From Elmis aenea (Eukaryota; Arthropoda; Insecta; Coleoptera; Elmidae), in the NCBI GenBank assembly GCA_947652605.1, contig OX393580.1, forward strand, positions 14,466,159-14,530,158: a DNA stretch of 64,000 bases. Direction: 5' to 3'. Below, piece after piece: positions 24,601-39,600 of the stretch (position 1 is the stretch's first letter; every line of letters begins with the position of its first letter). Below the pieces are notes generated by a model, which had not been told where the DNA came from, made no database searches, and saw only the letters and a list, made by a program, of their open reading frames with translations. A program made the position numbers and the translations under genes.

Positions 24601-27600
24601 TTTATTCTTTTGTTTAAAAATTCTTTGAAAAATTACGACTTACGTCCATGGCCCACTTTAAAATATTTTAATTGCCTTAGTAATACTAATAAAGATCGAG
24701 ATAGCTCGAAAAATATTAACTTTAGGTATAGGACATGCTTAATAATTTCGAAAGACAATTAAATTCTCTACAAGAAAATGTAAAAATATATAGGGTGTTG
24801 CATTTAAGAAAAATGACTTATCGATGTTTAAAGTTTCACAAGTTTGACCAAGCGTAAAAAACACCCTGTATAATATTTTTAAAATGTAGCTAGCGCAAAG
24901 TGTTAATTAATCTATTGTCAATCTCAATTTTAAACAAAATTTTACCGCTTTTTTAAATAACTTTAATGTTAAAAAAAATTGAAAGTGCTGTTTTGCTCAA
25001 AAATTTCATAAAAATGTAAATTTTACGAAAACGGTTGACTAAAGACCCATAAAATCTTATACATTTTTTAAAGTCAATTTTAAGAGGAATCCAAAAATGT
25101 AAAAATATACAGGGTGTCCTATTTAAAAAAATTAAATTTTTATATGTGCCGGTCAAACGAAACACCCTGTATATTTGAAAATAATTTTAGATTATGTAGA
25201 AAATAGGTTCGCACAATATTTGTATTAAACATTTTTTGATATTTTCATTAAAAAAGGAACTATCGAAGAATCTCAGGGGGGTCGTGGTGCACCCTGTATA
25301 TAAAATTCTGTTCCAAAGTTTGTAATAATTCACCTCGGATTGTTAGGCACCAGTGCCTGCATGCATAATTTGCAAAAATCGTTTTTTGAAACATAACATC
25401 AACAATTTTCAAGCAGCTTTAGTTAATAATCCTAGTTTTATTTGATTTTCCATGATTGCTGCCAACTGTCTAGTCCACCTCGGAACGAGAAAAATATATT
25501 GTTCTCACTTTGTCGGCTTCAGTCGCCACTTATTGTGTGGATAGGGAATGTGCAATATAAGTATTTATACATACATGAATAAAGCTCACAATTTTTTTAT
25601 AGTTCAATGTATAAATTTTGGGAAACACTGTATGATAAAATAAATAAAAATGGTTTAGGTACTGGTAGCTGTTTAAATTTTAAATTTTTATATTTTGAAA
25701 ACACTGATAAATATTTGGTAGTTCATTATTAATAGCTCAAATCAAGTTTTCAATAGTTTAAAAGCTGAGTTAATAAAAATGAACTGCAGTAAAAACCTTT
25801 TACTTGTACTGCACAAAATTTAATTTTCTTACTATCTCAGCGTACCAGTTTGTACATTTTAGAGCACTCTTGCATCAATTATAATTTCAGGTTGAATATC
25901 CCCAATCTAACATGCTCGAGGTCGGTATTGTATTGAATTTTAAGGTTTTTTTGAATTTTTGAATATACAGATCCTGAAGGCACTATTTTCGCAAATATAG
26001 GGTTAGTGAGTAATGGACACAAACACTTTGAGCTGATAACCGTTGGATTTATGTACTGACGTTAACACCACACAAGCAGTAATTTTCAGTTTTCGAAATT
26101 TCGGATTAAGGATATTTAATCTGTATTGTAATGTGACTAATGTATATTAAGCAACTTACTGTTAGTTAATAACTGGGTAAGTAAAACGCTGGTGGTTGGA
26201 GATATTAGGGCGGGATCACTAATAGCTGTTATCAAGGGAGGTCTTTTAACTGGTTCTCTTGAATTGGACACTGACCGCTGTCGGCTACCTCTAGTTGCTC
26301 CACCTCTTCCACGATTATCTGTCTTAACTTCCTTCTGTTAAGATGAAAGTACGATAATATAAGTACACGCAAATAATAGTGATTGGAGATTTACCTGAGT
26401 GGTATTACTAAAATTTGTTAAAGGCATCTGATTGGTCATATGCATTCTACCAGACGATTTATAATTATTAGAAGGTTGTGATGTGAACTTTACATTAGGA
26501 GGTATGGCTGCGGGGGCTGGGAATTTATATCCTTGTGATGCTTGTTGATCAGGTTCGGGCTGAGGTTGAGGTAACTTGTACGACTGAATTTGTTGTTGCT
26601 GATGAGTTTGATGTCCTACAACTATAAACAGATAACACTTGAAAATTCCTTTGCTAAACAATGTTTTATATTGTTAGTTCAGCATTTATTAAAAAAATTA
26701 CAATAGAAAGTTTATATACAGTGTGTCCAAAAGGAATGGAATATGCTATATATCTCAGTAAATATCTACTTTAGGGAAAAATGCTTTGAATAAAAGTTGT
26801 TTAGTACTTGGTTTTCCACCATAAGACAAAATTAAATTATTTTTTTTTGAATAACAAAAGCGCAATGAAAAACAATTGAATTTTTTTAAATGGCAAGGCT
26901 ATATTATACTCATTTGATGGAGAATTTTTTTCTCTTTTCAATGATGGGGTCACCTTAACCCAGTGGTTTCCAACCTGTGGGGCGCGCCCCCCCAGGGGGG
27001 CGCGAGACTATTGCAAGGGGAGCGCGCAGCTGTTACCAAAATATCATTTTTGAATACAAACAAACAAAAAGAACTTTCTTTATACAGAATATGGTGGATT
27101 GTTTTGTAGTCCATTAAATAATTCTTATTTATCAGCACAGTATTTATGAAATTAGATTGTTACGAAAAGTGAGGAAGGCACAAAAAAAAAATTATGAAAA
27201 AGGGGGGGCGGAGGTACAAAAAGGTTGGAAACCACTGCTAACCCTTAAATGCATAGTGTTGCCAATTAGCAACATATATTATTATATTATGTAAAAACCA
27301 TAAAAAATATTTTGTCACAATTCTACTTTTTGTTGATGATTCACAATACTTCTTGTAATGCATGTGTTAAGAAACAATTTCATAAAGGGCGATAGTTTTT
27401 GAAAATTTATCATCTAAACATAACCCAATTTTTTTGTTTTTTTATAATTTTTAAGATTTAGAATTTTTGTTTTTAAATTAAAGAATATTTTAACATAGAA
27501 AAAAGTTTCTAACAGATCAAAGTTAAGTTTATCGAAATATAATGTAATATTGTACCTCCGTTCATAGCAGTAGTATAAAAATTGTGTTGCCAATTAGCAC

Positions 27601-30600
27601 CATTTTGCATTTTTTACAAATTTGGCGTTGTATAATTTTCTTGTTATTTACATAAAAAACCATTTTATAGTGACATGTAATTTCAAAATAAAATGGAATT
27701 AACAATAAATTGTGAAAAATGTGGTGCGGCTCTATGTTATAACAAAATAATTTGCACCTAAAATAAAACTTGCCGTTTTGCACAGTGTTGCCCTTCGGCA
27801 ACATACTTTGTTTATCGTTTTGCACAAATGTTACTCTTCGGTAACATATTTTATTTATTGTTTTGTACAAAGTTGCCCATCAACAACACATTTTATTCAT
27901 CGTTGTGCACAAATGTTGCTCTTCGGCAATATTTTTAGTTATTGTTTGGCGCAATGTTGCTCTTCGGCAAGAATTTTTGTTTTTCAATTAAAACAGTTAA
28001 AAAAAATTGTGAATGATTTTTTTAACTATTTTTCCCACATTCTCTACAATAAAATATACCTAAAATTTTATATAAATCTAATTTTTAAAAATCCATGCAT
28101 TTAAGGGTTAAAAATTAAGTTTATGCTAAGAGGCCGGAGAATATCGAAAATTTAAAAGATCATATTAGAGAAATTACACCTGAAATGGTTGGGAATGTTA
28201 TAAACGGGTTTAAAAACCGAGTTTATCATTGCCAATCTGTAAATGGTTCACAATTTGAACACTTATTGTAGATTTCGTCAAAAAAATTTAGTTCTTATGA
28301 TGTTTTTGTTAGAAATAAATACTAATCAATTAAAATAATTTTTGCGTTTTTCTCAAAAGTTGCTTAAGTAAGGGTACTTAAGTTTTGCATCATTGAAAAG
28401 AGAAAAAAATTCTCTATCAAATGAGTATAATATAGGAGTATCTTGTCATTTAAAAAAGTTCAATTGTTTTTCATTGCACTTTCGTTATTCGAAAAAAAAA
28501 AAATTTAAATTTTGTCTTATGGTGGAAAACTAAGTACCAAACAACTTTTATTCAAAACATTTTTCACTATGTGGATATTTACTGAGATATATAGCATATT
28601 AAATTCCTTTTGGACACACTGTATGTAATTTTCTATCGGATGATAAAAAATGCAATTTGTTACTCCTGCACTTGAATGAACATATCATTTGTCGTTCATT
28701 TAAATAGAGATACAAGCATTTGTAATCAAAAATTTTGTAATTACAAAAATGTATTAAAAATTCTGTGAAAGTTAAAACTGTACATTATTTAAAGTTTACT
28801 TGAAATTTCAACCTTAAAAAATATGTTACCTAATGCACATAGTTTTTGTCTTTAGAAATAGTTGACATAAAAAGTTGTAGATAAAATATTGGATTTTAAG
28901 TAAAAACTACTTTATGTTATCATAATTTTTTAAACCTAAAAATTGAGAAATTACAAAGCAAGTGCAATTTCACGAAGCAATACTGCAAAATATTGGAAAT
29001 TTTCTAAAGTTTATTTTACCTCTTGCGTTTACTTGTACTTTTTTATGGTTCTATTGCACTATTGTAATTCATGTTTATAAAAAAAACTGATGGTTGTTCG
29101 ACATTTTATATACTTTTAAGCATAATATGCACGAATTATGTGAATCAAATTATTTTTTGCACCAAGAACATTTTTACATTAGTTAAATACAACCAGTACA
29201 AGAAACGTTGGATTATTGTAAGCAAATATTTGGGCTATAAATTTATTAATAGATTTTTGTTTAAGTTGCTTGTTATTCATTTTAGTATAATTGTAAACAA
29301 TAAAAGAATTTTGTTCAGTCTTTTTATTCGAATAATTAATAGTGGTTCCTAAGTTTTCTGAGATTGATCATCTTTTATACAACTATTCCATGAAAAGAAT
29401 AATCCAAAAAAATATCTAAATATGGTCACTGCTAAATAATACACCTATTACAAATAATGTTCACTTACTTTGTAAACGATTGTCGACGCTGCAGGCATTA
29501 TTGTGCATTTCAGGAATAGTATAGCTTTGGTACATACTATCCATTTGTTTATTATAAACCGAATTCTGTAACTGATTTTGTTCCATTTTAACTGGGATCG
29601 AGCTCATGCTTTTGTTTTGTTTATCATTTTTTGAGATCACAGAAGAAGGGTATGCTGGAGGTGGTTGTTGCTGGGGTAAGGGAGGCGGGACTGGTGTTGC
29701 ATATGAATCTAAGGGTGTCTGAATCATCATTTCGTTGTTATAATTTGAAAGCGTTTGTCGTGTATCCTGAATTGGCACATGTTTTTCCATTCCTATTGAT
29801 TGAACTTGATACTGGTCCATTAACTGAGAAGCATTTGGTATATTATTTATCTAAACAATAAATTAACATTAATCAAAATTTCATAACGTAACAAGCAATG
29901 GTACGATGAGCAAAAAAAAAAATTATTTAATAAAAATATGGTACATAATTAATTTTTTTAACTCATGTATATGAAAGTTGTCATTTTCTCACTGCCTACT
30001 CTAAATGAAAGTTTTACTTTCGTCTCTATAGGGTGCCCATTTTTCTAACCTGTTGTATTGGTAACTCCGTTAATATTGGAGATACAGAAACGTTTATAGC
30101 AAATTTGTGCAGAATTTAAAGGGAAATCTGATGCCATTTTCAAATTTGACCTACGTCATCAACTTTTTGAAATATTTTGAAAAAACTGAAAAAGGTCGAT
30201 TTTTTCAAACTTGAATAATTCCGTAACCATATGAGTTAGAACAAAAATAAAAATTGACTTTTGTAGCCATTTTTACGTAGATTTTAAATATGTTAACGAA
30301 ATTTCCATAGCACTCTCGATTTCCGAGTTATAGCACAAACTTGCATTTTTTTAAATGGAAGTCATAGTTGGCTGTGATCTTATTAAAAAGGTTTCTGTAT
30401 CTCCAATATTAACGGAGTTACCCATACAACAGGTTAGAAAAATGGGCACCCTGTAGTGGCGAAAATAATGTCAATATCAAATTGTAAAATTTACGATTTT
30501 TTTAAGCTTAAACTCAAAATTAATTAAAATTGCGTTAATATTCTAATCAAATAATTTAATTTTAATGTAGCATTTTATATAAAAGCCTAAGAATGGTACA

Positions 30601-33600
30601 AAAATTAATATTAAATATATTTCGTTTGCAGGTTATCATTTTATTTATGTCAATGTCAGTGTGGTGGTGTCGCTATGGAAATGAAATGTTTAATTAAAAC
30701 TTTATACATAATAATTGTCATTTGGTTCGTTTACATTAACGTTCGTTCTATAGTATTATTTTAAATTCATAGAAAAAATAGCATTTACGATTCGGGATGA
30801 AATAAGTTTTTTTCGTTCGTGAGATTTTCTCACTCGCCGCTTTGCGGCTCGTGAACAAATCTCACCTCACGAAAAAAACTGGACTTTCATCTCTTGTTGT
30901 AAAACATACTATTACTGAAAATTGTTAAATAAAAATTATATGTAACTGTCTTGAATAAACTTTTTTATTGAAATAGAAAACGACCAACTGATACAAATAC
31001 AGAAATTGAATTCATTTACGATATTTCTTTTTCGTTACTTGTTCCTACTATTTATTTAATTACTATTAAACCTCTTATAATTATTTTATTACTGATTTAG
31101 TTACAAAAAGGAGTATGATGCATTTTGTTAATAAGTAAGTGAATCTTAATAGCACACAAAAAAAAAACAATAAAGTAAGCCATTAAAAGTACATTGATAC
31201 ATAAAAAAAGACATGGCTACATACAGATACTCTTCCAAGATTATGGAAACATTAACAACAGACTAACAAAACTACTAATTACGATAAATAACAATGTAAA
31301 ATCAATGCTAAGCTATTTTGAGACATGATTCTTCTTATTTCAAATTTAAATTGGTTTTCACATATGTAATGCTCTCTATTTCTAATCATAGATTTTAACC
31401 ATTGTTGATTATTAAATATTATACTTAATAATCAAAACTTATGCATTAGCTGCAACTATTATCATAACTTACCTAGTTCACAAAATACAAAATATAATTA
31501 AATAATGGTCCAAAATATATTTATACACCCAATTCAAATTTTTTTATTCTCATGAATGTCACTCAAACTTTCGAGTCTGAATTATTAAATAAAAAAGCAG
31601 ATAAAATAAATTTCATAACGAAGTCTATTATTTGTATTTTAATTCATATATCATTAGCAAAAGAGCAAGTCGATACATAAAATTATAGCTGCTCACCACT
31701 GCTTTCTGGCTGATCACATACTATTTATAGGAAAATCATTTTGAAATTCCAAACACTCAAAAACCGAAATTAGTATAAAAAAATCTTACCTGTAAATTGG
31801 AACCTGCTGCCATAAGATCTAAATCTACATAATTCCAAACTATTTGTTGATTTTTATACACTGAATCAGTTCCATGTTCTTCAGGTACAGTAGGTAATTT
31901 GCCACAAATGAATTCTAAAGCATCAAGACGATTAGTAATCGAATAACTTATTAATTAAACGGCACAAACCTTGTAACGGTTCAAATGTGTCCATATAATC
32001 ATCTAAATTAGGCTGTAAAGGTCCCAAGCTCGGCTGAATAAAATCAGCAAGTCCCGCTTTGGCTAAAAAATATTTTAACATTTGTTATTAAAATAGAAAT
32101 GAAAAAAATAAATTACAACAAATATATTGTTAGTAAAATAGTGTAGTTAAATAAGTAACGATACATCTTATGTGTGAGCATTAGGGGTGGGCGATATCGA
32201 AATTATATCAAAATCCGATATTTTTCGATATCGTTATACCGATATCAAAATTATATTGATAAATCACCCACCCCTAGTGTCGATATATAAAATATTAAAT
32301 GTTTGTATTAACATATGCATGGAATGGGAATAAAGACATTGGAAATAATATGGTACAGTGTTCATTAGCAGCTAACACTGGCAGTTATTTTATGTATAAC
32401 ATACATGGACATGCCATGTTTCTAATTCACCGATATATCGGTTTTATCAATTTCGAAAAATATCGGATGCCAATATATTGAAATATCTGTACAGCGATAT
32501 ACGATACCAAAATCTTATACCTATTAAAAGGTTTCCCATAGTAATATATTCAATCATCTCCCACTTTCACAGGGGGCTGAAAAGTGCGACCCCTGTTGAT
32601 TATTCTTATCAAACTTTATGGTGGGTTGAAATTTTGCAATTAAAAAATTTTTGTTTGAAAGCTTTGTTTATTCAGAAACTTTTTTTATTCTTTAGTTTTT
32701 CTAGTAAATCTTATAGTTTTTGAGTAGTAGTTTGTTTATGTTCCTGTTGGGTAGAAGCATATACCGGGTGTAAATGAAGTGTTGTACACCCCCTTTTTTC
32801 AATTTGAACTATTAGCAATATATGTTTATTAGATATATGGGTAGAAGTGATGGGTGTAATTCATTTTGACGTTTAAGCGGCGACAACGCTAAGACGCCCG
32901 TCAATTCTATCCAATATGAACATAAACAAACCATGGCAACCATCGTTTTATATTGGAATAGTTGATGGTTCATATTTACTTATTTTATTTTTTACTAAAA
33001 AACTGTAGGATTTACGAGAAAAACTAAAGAATAAAAAAAATTTCTAAATAAACAAAGCTTTCAAACAAAAATTTTTTAATTGCAAAGTTTTAAACCACCA
33101 AAAAGTTCTGATAAGAATAACCAACAGGGGTCGCACTTTTCAGCTCCCTGTGAAGGTGGGAGATGATAAAAAATATTACTAAGGGAAACCTTTTAATAAG
33201 TATAAGACATATACCAAATATCATTCTTCTACATTTATCAAAATTTGAAAAATAAAATAAAACCTAATTGTATCGTTCCCCTTTAAGAGGGTGTAACTCC
33301 GAAAGGAGACATCTAAAGAAAAAATTTTATATGAAAGACCCCCCTTAATTTTTGAAAAGGAATCACCACCCGAATTTTTTCGCAAAATTTAAGAAAAACC
33401 CTGTATATCGCCCACCTGTAATGAGCATTATATGCACTGCTACACAAAATTTTTAGCGCTGTTTACTTTTTTTTTCATTTAATTTAATATTGATTTTCTA
33501 TTTGTGTGGATGAACTATATGAAATAATGTACCTAAGTTTTGTTATATTTTGTTTTAGAAGACTGCAATGTAAATCACTGATAAATTGTCTCTTAAAAAA

Positions 33601-36600
33601 ACTAACATTGTGATAATTTTAGTTTACTTCATCATTTTATTTTAAAATAACAGTCTTGTTTTGAAATAGTTTGTACCCAATAAGTAAAGTATAGAAAATT
33701 GAACAATAACCTCTTGGAGGCTATTTACCTATTTCTCTACTATCAGGAAACACAAAGGGTTGATTTGATATTGTGGAAAATAGAGTATCGCTCATTAATC
33801 CCATGTAATCTTCATCCACCAACATATGCATGTTCTCTGAACTCTGTGAATGCCAATTTAAGGCATCCAGTTCGCTCAACTACGAAAAAGTTTTTTGAGA
33901 CGTGTTTGACACAACATCAAAAATACTTACTGTGTCTGTAGTGTCCCTGATGGCGTGTCCCAATACCTGATTCCTGTAATACATGCGCCATTTTTTGTAT
34001 TCTGCTGTGACAGCAGCAAGTTTACGTTTCCAATATTTTCCTTCAAGTACAACAGCCTGCAAATAAAAGTAGATGCTTAATTATAATGAGCTAAAAAATA
34101 TGGTATTGGATCATTTAACAAATGTATGGATAGTTATTTATAACAAATCGACTTTGAATGTCATAAATCCATGAAGGGAATTAAGTTTTATACTAATTCT
34201 TTTTAAAAATATTTTTTTAGTCCTAAATACAATATTTAGACTTTATTTTCTTATTTAAAAACAATTACTAGCTTATTTATGACAGCCATTCATTTAGATA
34301 ATTTTATTTAAACGGAACTGACTACTAGCATTTCCTTAAGCTAAAACATAGGTAAATATATTTTTTTTGTTTAACCTTTTCAGTGCGCAATGCTTTTAGT
34401 TTTTCTGTGCCTGCAGTGCGCCTAACTTTCAAATGCGGTAACGTTCGGGCGAGTTAACTCGTCTCGAGCACCTTGGGCCACGTAAAAATTTGGCGAGTAT
34501 ACTCGTCCAGAGCACCGAAAAGGTTAATAAAAAAATGTAATGTATGTACCAATAAATAAAAAACTTTCAAGATCCCTTTGGAAATAAAGATTGCAGGTCT
34601 ATCAAGGCCATGCGAGATATTTTGGTGTGCTTGAAAAATTTTTACTGTGAGTTTGGGGCACAATCACGAAGTTTTGACACTCTGAGCAGTTTCATTGCTC
34701 AATTGCTTTACCACTGTTTGGGATAGTAAACGCTTGTGATTACATATATAAAGTCTCTCAAAAAAGCATGTGTTTCATAATGAAATAACCTTTAATAATG
34801 TATATTATCCTTACAAATTATTGGAAAACAAATTTGAACACATTAAAACTGTTACAACCCAATTATACTCAATTAGTTAACATTTTAGGTATGAATTGTA
34901 AATTTATTTATGCGGTTACATTGTAATATTAATTTATTATCTATAAATATTATGTCATGTACCACTAAGCATACTTAATAAAGAAGTAAATAACATTCTT
35001 TTGTTTATGTTATTTATTACGAAAACGTAAATATAGTTATGTAGTATCACTTTATTTACCAAGTTTTAAATAAAGCCAGTCATAATAAATTATTCTTATT
35101 AAATGAACTACAAATATAAACAAAACAGTGAATATTATTCACTTATGAACAATTTAGAAATGAATGGTGTAAAAAACATTTGACAAAGACAAAACAAATC
35201 CCTTTACAAATCGTAAGCTTAGATATTTAAAACAAAACTGTCAAAATTCCATACAGCAACTATTACGAAATGTTGAGTATTAATTCGAAAACACATAGAT
35301 CTAAAAATAAATGCAGTTTTTAGAATTGTATACTGTAAAGTAAAAATACTCGTTTTAACAGATTGTCCTAAAGAACATGTAAATAAAAAAATTACACATC
35401 TAAACTTAATTTTTTTGTTTGTTTTTAAAACCCAAGTAATCCCATCGAATTTGGACCACCCTGTACATAGCTTGAGTATGATATTATCAATTATTACATA
35501 ACATAGATAATTAATTTTCTGTTTAAATACAGATAAAACTTAAATCATTTCTGATAAGATATAGCAATATTAACTATGATTATATTTTTAAGTACTGCAG
35601 TCATAACTCACACTTTAATCCAAAAATTAATTAAACATATTACTTCACATGTTTGTTTACTTTGCTTACAAGAAATATTTTTTTGTCGTATAAATATTTT
35701 TAAATACAATTTAAAAACTGTCAAATATTGTTGAAGTTCAAATTTTACCAATAATTTAAAAAAAATAATTAATGATCAATTAAAACCAATAATTCATTAT
35801 TTTTGCTCAATGTTTTAAAACAGAAATTGCAAAGACATTTAAGAATGGTTTTTGATACTTTATTAATCATTCCTTCCTAATATTTTAAATTTTGTATCAA
35901 AAGAAAATTCTTAACTTAATGTTTATCAGCACAATGTAATCAAATTTAACAAAGGTGATGTTGACAAGTTGCATGTTTAATATTGTGCATAAACACATTA
36001 TGAAACGACCAAATTTATTGATAAACTGTTTACAAGAGAAACTTCAAGTAAAATATTTATTAAACATTAAGCTATGTAAGCTTTATTGATGCACGTGTTT
36101 CTTATTGTGATAAGAAGTGTTTTGGTGCAAGTATGACTAAGTATTATTAAACTGAAAGTAGAGGCTCTAATAGTCTTTTGCTAATGCAAACTGATACTAT
36201 GGATTTAATGATAACATCCTTGTACAGAACAAAAATGTGAAAAGAGTAATTCTAACGCACGCGTTTGGAAACAGAAAATGATCACTACAAATAAAATTAA
36301 AAAAAAAAACAATAGGGATGCACAGCCCGTGTCCCTCCGTTCGTTTTTTTTTTCCGACGCGTTTCACCATAAGTCATTCAATTTTTTAAATACCTATATA
36401 GGGTGTGTAAAAATTGGCGAAAGGGCTACACGGGGCGATGTTCTTCGTAAAATTCTAAGTCGAAAATCTTAATACGAAAATGTTGTACCATGCTTGCTGT
36501 GTCTGCAAGAGGTCCTCAAAGCTTTGACATTTAGACCTTTAATAGGCGTTATTATTTAATACTTGCAAATGAAAAAGCTGCAATTTGGAATAAAAATAGA

Positions 36601-39600
36601 TTTCGAATAGTATTTTTTCCTTGATATTGTGTTCTTCCTTTCGAAAATTGGTGTTGAAAATATGTAAATCACTGATTTTAATGACAGTAATACACATGGC
36701 AACATTTTCATTAGCTGTCATCTCTGTTTTTCTCGTAATTATTTCTTGTTTGTGTTTTACGATACCCAAAAGTTTGCAGCTATGTTTACGAACTGAAGGC
36801 TTCCAGTACGAACAAAAAATGTAAATACCTAAGTAAAAATTGCTAATAAAAAAATGTCCAAATGCAAATCAATGTATGCAATGTTGCCAATTTTTTTTTT
36901 TTCTTTAAATGGTTCCTGAGGCCATAGGAAGCATGGTACAACATTTTCGTATTAAGATTTTCGACTTAGAATTTTACGAAGAACATCGCTCCGTGTAGCC
37001 CTTCCGCCAATTTTTACACACCCTGTATAAAAATTATCAGAGAACTATAAAATTCAAATATGTTTATTTAGTTTTGATTTTCTTTCTTTATAAGATAAAG
37101 TTAATAAACAAGATATATAATACATAACTTTCATGTTTTTTTTGGTGGCCCTCCCATAAAACACAGAACCTATGTGGCCCCTGGTCTCAACAAGTCTGTG
37201 CATCCCTGTTCTACAAAGTTAAAATTATGTCCTGTATTCCTATGCAAAATTATGAAGAAATCAAAATAAAAATGAATTTACAATAAAAACCACTAGAACA
37301 GGGATGGGCAAATGCCGGTGCGGATGCAGCTCAGCGATAGCATCCAATCCCACCCGCTAAATGAAATAGACAAAAATTCTGTCTCATTTTATAAAACACC
37401 CATGGGCCATACTGAAGCATCTGTCCACCAGGGTCCTACTTGATTTTTAACACCCCTTACATCTAAATTTATTACAACCCATGTAACTCTAATTTTCATT
37501 CGCCCTCAGAAAAAAATCACAATTATTAATAATTTTTTTTGGTTACCAGATTAATTAGGCACTATGAGATGAATTAACTTTTCATAGTTTGAAGTTGGGA
37601 GATCATTAAAACCAAGAAAATATTACTAGGTAATATGAACAGTACAAAACTTAAAAATCATAAAACAAAACAAGTGAATAATGGCTATAAAAACAAAAAT
37701 ATAACTGCAGTCTTTTCTTCACAATTTTCAAAAAATTAAAGGGGTAGTCAAAATTCAATTGCATGAATGTTAATCTTTAAACATAATTAAAGAGCTTTAT
37801 AAAGAAAAGTAGAGCTTTTACATACGCTTGGTGAAACAAAAGACAACCAATTTTAGTTTTCACAATTAACTTTTTCTTGAAAAGAGATCGAGGAAGCGGG
37901 GTCCGTTTTTCGATACACCTCTTATAGTTACCGAGATTCCCTAAAGAAACATTGAAATTTGCCCACCCTGTACATGCATGTGTTCAGAGGATCTATGTTT
38001 GTTTACAATTGAAGGGCTTGGTGCAATAACCGGCTAAACGCCATTTTCGAGCAAAATGAGTTTTGGATTTATTATTGTATAGAAATTTTTTTAACATCGT
38101 TTGGTGTAAGAATCGTCCATGTATTGAATGAGAAAATGTATTTGTCATGAAACAGCCTAGACTTGCCCCAAACACAAGGACTGCAAAGAGTTTTTCTAGT
38201 TTTTCTCAAAACTACATAGCTGATTCTTGCACCAAACCCTTCAATTTATTTATACCCAAGTAATAATGGGTAACTACATTTTTGGCATCAACATCTAGAG
38301 CAGTCATTCAAAGTGTGTTTGAAATTTCTCACCGACAGAATGCACAACTTTCTGGACAGTTATAAATTCAGTAGTTAAATATGTAAAATACAACTCCTAA
38401 GCATGAAAAAATTATGAATGTTATTGATATCTTTTCACATCAGAAGGAATGTTACCCTCTATTAAATTAAATTCTCTGAATTTGTAAAACGAGATAAAAA
38501 TAACCACTAATTATAACTTGAACTGTTCAACATTAATATCTTTAACTGATAATCATGGGTTGAACTTATTTAGCCTATTTCTATTATGTATGAACAAATA
38601 ACTGGAAATAATTTACATATTACATGAAATAAATCAATCAAATACAAGCATGTTCAAAAATGTTTTACAATCACAGTTGAAGCTCTTTTGTCTCTGCATC
38701 TCACTTTTTCTGTAGCAAGTGCTATTAATTAATACAATAAATTTTTAATTTGTTGCCAATAATACGTTTTAAGCAAGCATGAATCGAGGTTTATACTATT
38801 TGGGATGTCACCACAAATATTAATTATTAATCAGAAAATTAGATTTTAAAATTATAGCACCTACTTGAACATATTCAATTGTCAAATGTAATCTTCTGGC
38901 AGATTAAAAACAATTAAAGATGTTGAAATAGGTGTTGAAATTTTGAATTACATTAAAAAAAAATTCGAAGTAATAGAAACCAAAACATGAATGCACAAAA
39001 CAGTTTATTACAGCTTATCTAAATTACTTGATTTGGTAACAGTACAATAAAAAAGTTGCCAATTTTCTTCACAAATACTGTAATCTTTTTACAGCAATAA
39101 TTGGGTTACTTCGTTACTTAGGACTTGGGAGGTAGCTACCTGTAGTCTGGCAATCTCGATTTAAGAGTTTCCAGACTAGAGGTTCATATGTATTTCTGTA
39201 TTTTGTCCAATAAGATAATAAACAAATCTTACCTCTGGTTTGTTATGTGTATCTACATCTAATGGCGATGCAAATGGGCATATAAGAGTGCTTATCTTTT
39301 TGATAACTACAAAAGAAGACATGTAATAAAATAAAAAACAATATACAAAAACGTTGCTACATACATTGCATATGCCAACATCTCCAGATAACATTATTTA
39401 AACGTATTTTATCTTTCCAACGTAAACGGATTCCTCGAAAGCGATTCCATTTTGGAGAAGTAAGTTTTTGCCTAAAAAAAGAATGAATCAGAACAACTTT
39501 CTTTAGGCGCACACTGTTATACAGCTAACCTGTATGCTATCGACATGCATTGAAATAACTTTGACAAGCTAGTATCTATTGCTAATTGTTGTTGACTGTT

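Larger units (their letters stand above)
26955..28111. mobile_element. piggyBac-type element with 17-bp ends and hairpin repeats
   Basis: Ignoring the later hAT insertion, the left end TTAACCCTTAAATGCAT (26955-26961 joined to 27245 onward) is a perfect inverse of the right end ATGCATTTAAGGGTTAA (28095-28111). TTAA lies at both edges. The internal sequence is rich in short hairpins such as GTTGCCAATTAGCAAC (about 27253) and GTTGCCCTTCGGCAAC (27785-27800), the latter in a tandem array. No transposase is present. Confidence 0.85.
26717..28623. mobile_element. Foldback with transposase tail and nested insertions
   Basis: The ends TACAGTGTGTCCAAAAGGAA and inverse enclose arms of about 228 bp (26717-26944 and 28391-28623). 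Between the arms lies the C-terminal end of a mariner-like transposase (28131-28271, plus strand), interrupted upstream by a TTAA-flanked element (26955-28111) that itself contains a hAT miniature (26962-27236). It lies in Mondo intron 8. Confidence 0.88.

Noticed and set aside
27774..27982. CRISPR-like spaced repeats
   Set aside because: The units are contiguous tandem repeats of about 43 bp with no unique spacers, in a eukaryotic intron.
36539..36824. ORFs on both strands in the centre of the foldback 36399-37027
   Set aside because: No known domain, AT-rich, overlapping on both strands, and located between repeat arms.
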